Shown here: piece by piece, positions 51,938-63,734 of the stretch
How positions within the stretch are numbered: position 1 is the first letter of the stretch
Layout: each line of letters begins with the position of its first letter
NCBI GenBank assembly: GCA_947396885.1
Contig: OX377206.1
Location: 47,165,631-47,229,630 of the forward strand
Length of the DNA stretch: 64,000 nucleotides
Direction of reading: 5' to 3'
Source of the DNA: Heligmosomoides polygyrus polygyrus
Taxonomy: Eukaryota > Nematoda > Chromadorea > Rhabditida > Heligmosomidae
Notes under the pieces: model-generated
What the model saw: the letters and a program-made list of their open reading frames with translations, nothing else
Told to the model about the DNA's origin: nothing
The model's database searches: none
Program-made: the position numbers and the translations under genes

Positions 51938-53152
51938 GACGACTTCTGCTGCACCTACTCTGAATCCCTATGCATGTTTGACGACGTCTGCGACGCGTCT
52001 TCTGAATCCTGATGCAGGTTTGGCGACGACTGCTGCACGTCTCTTAAATCCCAATGTTCGCTGGACGACGTATTCGGCACATATTTGAATCACGACGCAT
52101 GTTTGATAACGTCTTCGACACGTCTTCTGAATCCCGATGCTGGTTTGGCGACGACTGCGGCAGGATTCTTGAATCCCAATATTTGATTGATGACGAATTC
52201 GGCACATATTCTGAATCCCGATGCATGTTTTACGACGTAATCGGCACATATTCTGAACCCCGATGCATGCATGACGACGTCTGCGACACGTTTCTCGAAT
52301 ATCATCGTTTGCTGGACAACGTCTGCGGCACATACTCTGAAACCCAACGTTCGCTGGACGACGAATTCGGCACATATTCTGAATCCAGACGCATGTTTGA
52401 TAACGTCTGCGACGCGTCTTCTGAATCCTGATGCAGGTTTGGCGACGACTGCTGCACGTCTCTTAAATCCCAATGTTCGCTGGACGACGTATTCGGCACA
52501 TATTTGAATCACGACACATGTTTGATAACGTCTTCGACACGTCTTCTGAATCCCGATGCTGGTTTGGCGACGACTGCGGCAGGATTCTTGAATCCCAATA
52601 TTTGCTTGATGACGAATTCGGCACATATTCTGAATCCCGATGCATGTTTTACGACGTATTCGGCACATATTCTGAACCCCGATGCATGCTTGACGACGTC
52701 TGCGACGCGTCTTCTGAATCCTGATGCAGGTTTGGCGACGACTGCTGCACGTCTCTTAAATCCCAATGTTCGCTGGACGACGTATTCGGCACATATTCTG
52801 AACCCCGATGCATGCTTGACGACGTCTGCGACACGTTTCTCGAATATCATCGTTTGCTGGACAACGTCTGCGGCACATACTCTGAAACCCAACGTTCGCT
52901 GGACGACGAATTCGGCACATATTCTGAATCCAGACGCATGTTTGATAACGTCTGCGACGCGTCTTCTGAATCCTGATGCAGGTTTGGCGACGACTGCTGC
53001 ACGTCTCTTAAATCCCAATGTTCGCTGGACGACGTATTCGGCACATATTTGAATCACGACACATGTTTGATAACGTCTTCGACACGTCTTCTGAATCCCG
53101 ATGCAGGTTTGGCGACGACTGCGGCACTTCTCTTTAATCCCTTCGTTTGATG
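51938..53152. repeat. Copy of the 1,215-bp unit at 39,299 (offset 12,639)
   Basis: Both units have 29 monomers and share tttgattgatgacg, cgtaatcggc and the ATG-bearing variant gcatgcatgacg. The left copy differs by a private cccggatgc near 39,619. Confidence 0.9.
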
Positions 53153-55872
53153 GACGACTTCTGCTGCACCTACTCTGAATCCCTATGCATGTTTGACGAC
53201 GTCTGCGACGCGTCTTCTGAATCCTGATGCAGGTTTGGCGACGACTGCTGCACGTCTCTTAAATCCCAATGTTCGCTGGACGACGTATTCGGCACATATT
53301 TGAATCACGACGCATGTTTGATAACGTCTTCGACACGTCTTCTGAATCCCGATGCTGGTTTGGCGACGACTGCGGCAGGATTCTTGAATCCCAATATTTG
53401 CTTGATGACGAATTCGGCACATATTCTGAATCCCGATGCATGTTTTACGACGTATTCGGCACATATTCTGAACCCCGATGCATGCTTGACGACGTCTGCG
53501 ACGCGTCTTCTGAATCCTGATGCAGGTTTGGCGACGACTGCTGCACGTCTCTTAAATCCCAATGTTCGCTGGACGACGTATTCGGCACATATTCTGAACC
53601 CCGATGCATGCTTGACGACGTCTGCGACACGTTTCTCGAATATCATCGTTTGCTGGACAACGTCTGCGGCACATACTCTGAAACCCAACGTTCGCTGGAC
53701 GACGAATTCGGCACATATTCTGAATCCAGACGCATGTTTGATAACGTCTGCGACGCGTCTTCTATATCCTGATGCAGGTATGGCGACGACTGCTGCACGT
53801 CTCTTAAATCCCAATGTTCGCTGGACGACGTATTCGGCACATATTTGAATCACGACACATGTTTGATAACGTCTTCGACACGTCTTCTGAATCCCGATGC
53901 AGGTTTGGCGACGACTGCGGCACTTCTCTTTAATCCCTTCGTTTGATGGACGACTTCTGCTGTACCTACTCTGAATCCCTATGCATGTTTGACGACGTCT
54001 GCGACGCGTCTTCTGAATCCTGATGCAGGTTTGGCGACGACTGCTGCACGTCTCTTAAATCCCAATGTTCGCTGGACGACGTATTCGGCACATATTTGAA
54101 TCACGACACATGTTTGATAACGTCTTCGACACGTCTTCTGAATCCCGATGCAGGTTTGGCGACGACTGCAGCAGGGTTCTTGATTCCCAGTGTTTGCTGG
54201 ACGACGAATTCGGCACATATTTGAATCACGACGCATGTCTGATAACGTCTTCGACACGTCTTCTGAATCCCGATGCTGGTTTGGCGACGACTGCAGCAGG
54301 ATTCTTGATTCCCAGTGTTTGCTGGACGACGAATTCGGCACATATTTGAATCACGACGCATGTTTGATAACGTCTTCGACACGTATTCTGAATCCCGATG
54401 CAGGTTTGGCGACGACTGCGGCACGTCTCTTAAATCCCAATGTTCGCTGGACGACGTATTCGGCACATATTCTGAACCCCGATGCATGCTTGACGACGTC
54501 TGCGACACGTTTCTCGAATATCATCGTTTGCTGGACAACGTCTGCGGCACATACTCTGAAACCCAACGTTCGCTGGACGACGAATTCGGCACATATTCTG
54601 AATCCAGACGCATGTTTGATAACGTCTGCGACGCGTCTTCTGAATCCTGATGCAGGTTTGGCGACGACTGCTGCACGTCTCTTAAATCCCAATGTTCGCT
54701 GGACGACGTATTCGGCACATATTTGAATCACGACGCATGTTTGATAACGTCTTCGACACGTCTTCTGAATCCCGATGCAGGTTTGGCGACGACTGCGGCA
54801 GGATTCTTGAATCCCAATATTTGCTTGATGACGAATTCGGCACATATTCTGAATCCCGATGCATGTTTTACGACGTATTCGGCACATATTCTGAACCCCG
54901 ATGCATGCTTGACGACGTCTGCGACGCGTCTTCTGAATCCTGATGCAGGTTTGGCGACGACTGCTGCACGTCTCTTAAATCCCAATGTTCGCTGGACGAC
55001 GTATTCGGCACATATTCTGAACCCCGATGCATGCTTGACGACGTCTGCGACACGTTTCTCGAATATCATCGTTTGCTGGACAACGTCTGCGGCACATACT
55101 CTGAAACCCAACGTTCGCTGGACGACGAATTCGGCACATATTCTGAATCCAGACGCATGTTTGATAACGTCTGCGACGCGTCTTCTGAATCCTGATGCAG
55201 GTATGGCGACGACTGCTGCACGTCTCTTAAATCCCAATGTTCGCTGGACGACGTATTCGGCACATATTTGAATCACGACACATGTTTGATAACGTCTTCG
55301 ACACGTCTTCTGAATCCCGATGCAGGTTTGGCGACGACTGCAGCAGGGTTCCTGATTCCCAGTGTTTGCTGGACGACGAATTCGGCACATATTTGAATCA
55401 CGACGCATGTCTGATAACGTCTTCGACACGTCTTCTGAATCCCGATGCTGGTTTGGCGACGACTGCAGCAGGATTCTTGATTCCCAGTGTTTGCTGGACG
55501 AAGAATTCGGCACATATTTGAAACACGACGCATGTTTGATAACGTCTTCGACACGTATTCTGAATCCCGATGCAGGTTTGGCGACGACTGCGGCACTTCT
55601 CTTTAATCCCTTCGTTTGATGGACGACTTCTGCTGTACCTACTCTGAATCCCTATGCATGTTTGACGACGTCTGCGACGCGTCTTCTGAATCCTGATGCA
55701 GGTTTGGCGACGACTGCTGCACGTCTCTTAAATCCCAATGTTCGCTGGACGACGTATTCGGCACATATTTGAATCACGACACATGTTTGATAACGTCTTC
55801 GACACGTCTTCTGAATCCCGATGCAGGTTTGGCGACGACTGCGGCACTTCTCTTTAATCCCTTCGTTTGATG
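53153..55872. repeat. HOR block 18: entry to the C4-rich zone
   Basis: Units start at 53,153 (796), 53,949 (1,673 bp, 40 monomers with seven short) and 55,622 (251). The 1,673-bp unit recurs with identical length at 61,561. One B4 at about 53,757 reads cttctatatcc, a private change. Confidence 0.91.
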
Positions 55873-58800
55873 GACGACTTCTGCTGCACCTACTCTGAAT
55901 CCCTATGCATGTTTGACGACGTCTGCGACGCGTCTTCTGAATCCTGATGCAGGTTTGGCGACGACTGCTGCACGTCTCTTAAATCCCAATGTTCGCTGGA
56001 CGACGTATTCGGCACATATTTGAATCACGACGCATGTTTGATAACGTCTTCGACACGTCTTCTGAATCCCGATGCTGGTTTGGCGACGACTGCGGCAGGA
56101 TTCTTGAATCCCAATATTTGCTTGATGACGAATTCGGCACATATTCTGAATCCCGATGCATGTTTTACGACGTATTCGGCACATATTCTGAACCCCGATG
56201 CATGCTTGACGACGTCTGCGACGCGTCTTCTGAATCCTGATGCAGGTTTGGCGACGACTGCTGCACGTCTCTTAAATCCCAATGTTCGCTGGACGACGTA
56301 TTCGGCACATATTCTGAACCCCGATGCATGCTTGACGACGTCTGCGACACGTTTCTCGAATATCATCGTTTGCTGGACAACGTCTGCGGCACATACTCTG
56401 AAACCCAACGTTCGCTGGACGACGAATTCGGCACATATTCTGAATCCAGACGCATGTTTGATAACGTCTGCGACGCGTCTTCTGAATCCTGATGCAGGTA
56501 TGGCGACGACTGCTGCACGTCTCTTAAATCCCAATGTTCGCTGGACGACGTATTCGGCACATATTTGAATCACGACACATGTTTGATAACGTCTTCGACA
56601 CGTCTTCTGAATCCCGATGCAGGTTTGGCGACGACTGCAGCAGGGTTCTTGATTCCCAGTGTTTGCTGGACGACGAATTCGGCACATATTTGAATCACGA
56701 CGCATGTCTGATAACGTCTTCGACACGTCTTCTGAATCCCGATGCTGGTTTGGCGACGACTGCAGCAGGATTCTTGATTCCCAGTGTTTGCTGGACGACG
56801 AATTCGGCACATATTTGAATCACGACGCATGTTTGATAACGTCTTCGACACGTATTCTGAATCCCGATGCAGGTTTGGCGACGACTGCGGCACGTCTCTT
56901 AAATCCCAATGTTCGCTGGACGACGTATTCGGCACATATTCTGAACCCCGATGCATGCTTGACGACGTCTGCGACACGTTTCTCGAATATCATCGTTTGC
57001 TGGACAACGTCTGCGGCACATACTCTGAAACCCAACGTTCGCTGGACGACGAATTCGGCACATATTCTGAATCCAGACGCATGTTTGATAACGTCTGCGA
57101 CGCGTCTTCTGAATCCTGATGCAGGTTTGGCGACGACTGCTGCACGTCTCTTAAATCCCAATGTTCGCTGGACGACGTATTCGGCACATATTTGAATCAC
57201 GACGCATGTTTGATAACGTCTTCGACACGTCTTCTGAATCCCGATGCAGGTTTGGCGACGACTGCGGCAGGATTCTTGAATCCCAATATTTGCTTGATGA
57301 CGAATTCGGCACATATTCTGAATCCCGATGCATGTTTTACGACGTATTCGGCACATATTCTGAACCCCGATGCATGCTTGACGACGTCTGCGACGCGTCT
57401 TCTGAATCCTGATGCAGGTTTGGCGACGACTGCTGCACGTCTCTTAAATCCCAATGTTCGCTGGACGACGTATTCGGCACATATTCTGAACCCCGATGCA
57501 TGCTTGACGACGTCTGCGACACGTTTCTCGAATATCATCGTTTGCTGGACAACGTCTGCGGCACATACTCTGAAACCCAACGTTCGCTGGACGACGAATT
57601 CGGCACATATTCTGAATCCAGACGCATGTTTGATAACGTCTGCGACGCGTCTTCTGAATCCTGATGCAGGTATGGCGACGACTGCTGCACGTCTCTTAAA
57701 TCCCAATGTTCGCTGGACGACGTATTCGGCACATATTTGAATCACGACACATGTTTGATAACGTCTTCGACACGTCTTCTAAATCCCGATGCAGGTTTGG
57801 CGACGACTGCAGCAGGGTTCTTGATTCCCAGTGTTTGCTGGACGACGAATTCGGCACATATTTGAATCACGACGCATGTCTGATAACGTCTTCGACACGT
57901 CTTCTGAATCCCGATGCTGGTTTGGCGACGACTGCAGCAGGATTCTTGATTCCCAGTGTTTGCTGGACGACGAATTCGGCACATATTTGAATCACGACGC
58001 ATGTTTGATAACGTCTTCGACACGTATTCTGAATCCCGATGCAGGTTTGGCGACGACTGCGGCACGTCTCTTAAATCCCAATGTTCGCTGGACGACGTAT
58101 TCGGCACATATTCTGAACCCCGATGCATGCTTGACGACGTCTGCGACACGTTTCTCGAATATCATCGTTTGCTGGACAACGTCTGCGGCACATACTCTGA
58201 AACCCAACGTTCGCTGGACGACGAATTCGGCACATATTCTGAATCCAGACGCATGTTTGATAACGTCTGCGACGCGTCTTCTGAATCCTGATGCAGGTTT
58301 GGCGACGACTGCTGCACGTCTCTTAAATCCCAATGTTCGCTGGACGACGTATTCGGCACATATTTGAATCACGACGCATGTTTGATAACGTCTTCGACAC
58401 GTCTTCTGAATCCCGATGCAGGTTTGGCGACGACTGCGGCAGGATTCTTGAATCCCAATATTTGCTTGATGACGAATTCGGCACATATTCTGAATCCCGA
58501 TGCATGTTTTACGACGTATTCGGCACATATTCTGAACCCCGATGCATGCTTGACGACGTCTGCGACGCGTCTTCTGAATCCTGATGCAGGTTTGGCGACG
58601 ACTGCTGCACGTCTCTTAAATCCCAATGTTCGCTGGACGACGTATTCGGCACATATTCTGAACCCCGATGCATGCTTGACGACGTCTGCGACACGTTTCT
58701 CGAATATCATCGTTTGCTGGACAACGTCTGCGGCACATACTCTGAAACCCAACGTTCGCTGGACGACGAATTCGGCACATATTCTGAATCCAGACGCATG

Positions 58801-59262
58801 TTTGATAACGTCTGCGACGCGTCTTCTGAATCCTGATGCAGGTATGGCGACGACTGCTGCACGTCTCTTAAATCCCAATGTTCGCTGGACGACGTATTCG
58901 GCACATATTTGAATCACGACACATGTTTGATAACGTCTTCGACACGTCTTCTGAATCCCGATGCAGGTTTGGCGACGACTGCAGCAGGGTTCTTGATTCC
59001 CAGTGTTTGCTGGACGACGAATTCGGCACATATTTGAATCACGACGCATGTCTGATAACGTCTTCGACACGTCTTCTGAATCCCGATGCTGGTTTGGCGA
59101 CGACTGCAGCAGGATTCTTGATTCCCAGTGTTTGCTGGACGACGAATTCGGCACATATTTGAAACACGACGCATGTTTGATAACGTCTTCGACACGTATT
59201 CTGAATCCCGATGCAGGTTTGGCGACGACTGCGGCACTTCTCTTTAATCCCTTCGTTTGATG
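55873..59262. repeat. HOR block 19: 3,390-bp unit with internal 1,172-bp tandem copies
   Basis: This is the longest seam-to-seam unit in the window: 81 monomers with twelve short. Inside it a 28-monomer sub-unit of 1,172 bp repeats. The A2 that opens the copy lies at 55,999, 57,171 and 58,343, and the following A2 copies are spaced identically. No C5/A6 seam occurs between sub-copies, so the amplification involved a segment that excludes the usual boundary. Confidence 0.92.
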
Positions 59263-61560
59263 GACGACTTCTGCTGTACCTACTCTGAATCCCTATGCAT
59301 GTCTGACGACGTCTGCGACGCGTCTTCTGAATCCTGATGCAGGTTTGGCGACGACTGCTGCACGTCTCTTAAATCCCAATGTTCGCTGGACGACGTATTC
59401 GGCACATATTTGAATCACGACACATGTTTGATAACGTCTTCGACACGTCTTCTGAATCCCGATGCAGGTTTGGCGACGACTGCAGCAGGGTTCTTGATTC
59501 CCAGTGTTTGCTGGACGACGAATTCGGCACATATTTGAATCACGACGCATGTCTGATAACGTCTTCGACACGTCTTCTGAATCCCGATGCTGGTTTGGCG
59601 ACGACTGCAGCAGGATTCTTGATTCCCAGTGCTTGCTGGACGACGAATTCGGCACATATTTGAATCACGACGCATGTTTGATAACGTCTTCGACACGTAT
59701 TCTGAATCCCGATGCAGGTTTGGCGACGACTGCGGCACGTCTCTTAAATCCCAATGTTCGCTGGACGACGTATTCGGCACATATTCTGAACCCCGATGCA
59801 TGCTTGACGACGTCTGCGACACGTTTCTCGAATATCATCGTTTGCTGGACAACGTCTGCGGCACATACTCTGAAACCCAACGTTCGCTGGACGACGAATT
59901 CGGCACATATTCTGAATCCAGACGCATGTTTGATAACGTCTGCGACGCGTCTTCTGAATCCTGATGCAGGTTTGGCGACGACTGCTGCACGTCTCTTAAA
60001 TCCCAATGTTCGCTGGACGACGTATTCGGCACATATTTGAATCACGACGCATGTTTGATAACGTCTTCGACACGTCTTCTGAATCCCGATGCAGGTTTGG
60101 CGACGACTGCGGCAGGATTCTTGAATCCCAATATTTGCTTGATGACGAATTCGGCACATATTCTGAATCCCGATGCATGTTTTACGACGTATTCGGCACA
60201 TATTCTGAACCCCGATGCATGCTTGACGACGTCTGCGACGCGTCTTCTGAATCCTGATGCAGGTTTGGCGACGACTGCTGCACGTCTCTTAAATCCCAAT
60301 GTTCGCTGGACGACGTATTCGGCACATATTCTGAACCCCGATGCATGCTTGACGACGTCTGCGACACGTTTCTCGAATATCATCGTTTGCTGGACAACGT
60401 CTGCGGCACATACTCTGAAACCCAACGTTCGCTGGACGACGAATTCGGCACATATTCTGAATCCAGACGCATGTTTGATAACGTCTGCGACGCGTCTTCT
60501 GAATCCTGATGCAGGTATGGCGACGACTGCTGCACGTCTCTTAAATCCCAATGTTCGCTGGACGACGTATTCGGCACATATTTGAATCACGACACATGTT
60601 TGATAACGTCTTCGACACGTCTTCTGAATCCCGATGCAGGTTTGGCGACGACTGCAGCAGGGTTCTTGATTCCCAGTGTTTGCTGGACGACGAATTCGGC
60701 ACATATTTGAATCACGACGCATGTCTGATAACGTCTTCGACACGTCTTCTGAATCCCGATGCTGGTTTGGCGACGACTGCAGCAGGATTCTTGATTCCCA
60801 GTGTTTGCTGGACGACGAATTCGGCACATATTTGAAACACGACGCATGTTTGATAACGTCTTCGACACGTCTTCTGAATCCCGATGCAGGTTTGGCGACG
60901 ACTGCAGCAGGGTTCTTGATTCCCAGTGTTTGCTGGACGACGAATTCGGCACATATTTGAATCACGACGCATGTCTGATAACGTCTTCGACACGTCTTCT
61001 GAATCCCGATGCTGGTTTGGCGACGACTGCAGCAGGATTCTTGATTCCCAGTGTTTGCTGGACGACGAATTCGGCACATATTTGAAACACGACGCATGTT
61101 TGATAACGTCTGCGACGCGTCTTCTGAATCCTGATGCAGGTATGGCGACGACTGCTGCACGTCTCTTAAATCCCAATGTTCGCTGGACGACGTATTCGGC
61201 ACATATTTGAATCACGACACATGTTTGATAACGTCTTCGACACGTCTTCTGAATCCCGATGCAGGTTTGGCGACGACTGCAGCAGGGTTCTTGATTCCCA
61301 GTGTTTGCTGGACGACGAATTCGGCACATATTTGAATCACGACGCATGTCTGATAACGTCTTCGACACGTCTTCTGAATCCCGATGCTGGTTTGGCGACG
61401 ACTGCAGCAGGATTCTTGATTCCCAGTGTTTGCTGGACGACGAATTCGGCACATATTTGAAACACGACGCATGTTTGATAACGTCTTCGACACGTATTCT
61501 GAATCCCGATGCAGGTTTGGCGACGACTGCGGCACTTCTCTTTAATCCCTTCGTTTGATG
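59263..61560. repeat. HOR block 20: 2,298-bp unit with 250-bp C4 expansion
   Basis: 55 monomers with twelve short. It matches the 1,673-bp unit at 61,561 plus 625 bp. The extra length includes tandem A2-B2-C4 trimers at about 60,570-61,110, where a 250-bp double trimer (one gcagggttc and one gcaggattc C4) repeats. Confidence 0.9.
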
Positions 61561-63734
61561 GACGACTTCTGCTGTACCTACTCTGAATCCCTATGCATGT
61601 TTGACGACGTCTGCGACGCGTCTTCTGAATCCTGATGCAGGTTTGGCGACGACTGCTGCACGTCTCTTAAATCCCAATGTTCGCTGGACGACGTATTCGG
61701 CACATATTTGAATCACGACACATGTTTGATAACGTCTTCGACACGTCTTCTGAATCCCGATGCAGGTTTGGCGACGACTGCAGCAGGGTTCTTGATTCCC
61801 AGTGTTTGCTGGACGACGAATTCGGCACATATTTGAATCACGACGCATGTCTGATAACGTCTTCGACACGTCTTCTGAATCCCGATGCTGGTTTGGCGAC
61901 GACTGCAGCAGGATTCTTGATTCCCAGTGCTTGCTGGACGACGAATTCGGCACATATTTGAATCACGACGCATGTTTGATAACGTCTTCGACACGTATTC
62001 TGAATCCCGATGCAGGTTTGGCGACGACTGCGGCACGTCTCTTAAATCCCAATGTTCGCTGGACGACGTATTCGGCACATATTCTGAACCCCGATGCATG
62101 CTTGACGACGTCTGCGACACGTTTCTCGAATATCATCGTTTGCTGGACAACGTCTGCGGCACATACTCTGAAACCCAACGTTCGCTGGACGACGAATTCG
62201 GCACATATTCTGAATCCAGACGCATGTTTGATAACGTCTGCGACGCGTCTTCTGAATCCTGATGCAGGTTTGGCGACGACTGCTGCACGTCTCTTAAATC
62301 CCAATGTTCGCTGGACGACGTATTCGGCACATATTTGAATCACGACGCATGTTTGATAACGTCTTCGACACGTCTTCTGAATCCCGATGCAGGTTTGGCG
62401 ACGACTGCGGCAGGATTCTTGAATCCCAATATTTGCTTGATGACGAATTCGGCACATATTCTGAATCCCGATGCATGTTTTACGACGTATTCGGCACATA
62501 TTCTGAACCCCGATGCATGCTTGACGACGTCTGCGACGCGTCTTCTGAATCCTGATGCAGGTTTGGCGACGACTGCTGCACGTCTCTTAAATCCCAATGT
62601 TCGCTGGACGACGTATTCGGCACATATTCTGAACCCCGATGCATGCTTGACGACGTCTGCGACACGTTTCTCGAATATCATCGTTTGCTGGACAACGTCT
62701 GCGGCACATACTCTGAAACCCAACGTTCGCTGGACGACGAATTCGGCACATATTCTGAATCCAGACGCATGTTTGATAACGTCTGCGACGCGTCTTCTGA
62801 ATCCTGATGCAGGTATGGCGACGACTGCTGCACGTCTCTTAAATCCCAATGTTCGCTGGACGACGTATTCGGCACATATTTGAATCACGACACATGTTTG
62901 ATAACGTCTTCGACACGTCTTCTGAATCCCGATGCAGGTTTGGCGACGACTGCAGCAGGGTTCTTGATTCCCAGTGTTTGCTGGACGACGAATTCGGCAC
63001 ATATTTGAATCACGACGCATGTCTGATAACGTCTTCGACACGTCTTCTGAATCCCGATGCTGGTTTGGCGACGACTGCAGCAGGATTCTTGATTCCCAGT
63101 GTTTGCTGGACGACGAATTCGGCACATATTTGAAACACGACGCATGTTTGATAACGTCTTCGACACGTATTCTGAATCCCGATGCAGGTTTGGCGACGAC
63201 TGCGGCACTTCTCTTTAATCCCTTCGTTTGATGGACGACTTCTGCTGTACCTACTCTGAATCCCTATGCATGTTTGACGACGTCTGCGACGCGTCTTCTG
63301 AATCCTGATGCAGGTATGGCGACGACTGCTGCACGTCTCTTAAATCCCAATGTTCGCTGGACGACGTATTCGGCACATATTTGAATCACGACACATGTTT
63401 GATAACGTCTTCGACACGTCTTCTGAATCCCGATGCAGGTTTGGCGACGACTGCAGCAGGGTTCTTGATTCCCAGTGTTTGCTGGACGACGAATTCGGCA
63501 CATATTTGAATCACGACGCATGTCTGATAACGTCTTCGACACGTCTTCTGAATCCCGATGCTGGTTTGGCGACGACTGCAGCAGGATTCTTGATTCCCAG
63601 TGTTTGCTGGACGACGAATTCGGCACATATTTGAAACACGACGCATGTTTGATAACGTCTTCGACACGTATTCTGAATCCCGATGCAGGTTTGGCGACGA
63701 CTGCGGCACTTCTCTTTAATCCCTTCGTTTGATG
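61561..63734. repeat. HOR block 21: 1,673- and 501-bp units
   Basis: Units start at 61,561 (1,673 bp) and 63,234 (501 bp, 12 monomers). Both start with the gctgtacc form of A6. The 501-bp unit is A6-B1-C1, then A2-B2-C4 twice, then A2-B2-C5, as at 14,477, but its B1 ends gcaggtat. Confidence 0.91.

Larger units (their letters stand above)
48001..53152. repeat. HOR block 17: relatives of block 14
   Basis: Units start at 48,001 (880 bp, 21 monomers with two short), 48,881 and 49,928 (1,047 each), 50,975 (963 bp, 23 monomers with three short) and 51,938 (1,215). The last unit matches the one at 39,299 in length and in its tttgattgatgacg marker. The same marker occurs twice here (51,219 and 52,182) at offset 963. 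Confidence 0.91.

Noticed and set aside
60042..61202. Long minus-strand open frame (386 codons) and a 238-codon plus-strand frame at 11,064-11,780 as protein-coding genes
   Set aside because: They are pure 14-residue repeats, open at once on both strands. They mostly begin at non-ATG codons, end at the one-base-short A2 monomer and are not kept in frame between HORs. There is no codon bias, domain, splice signal or unique sequence.
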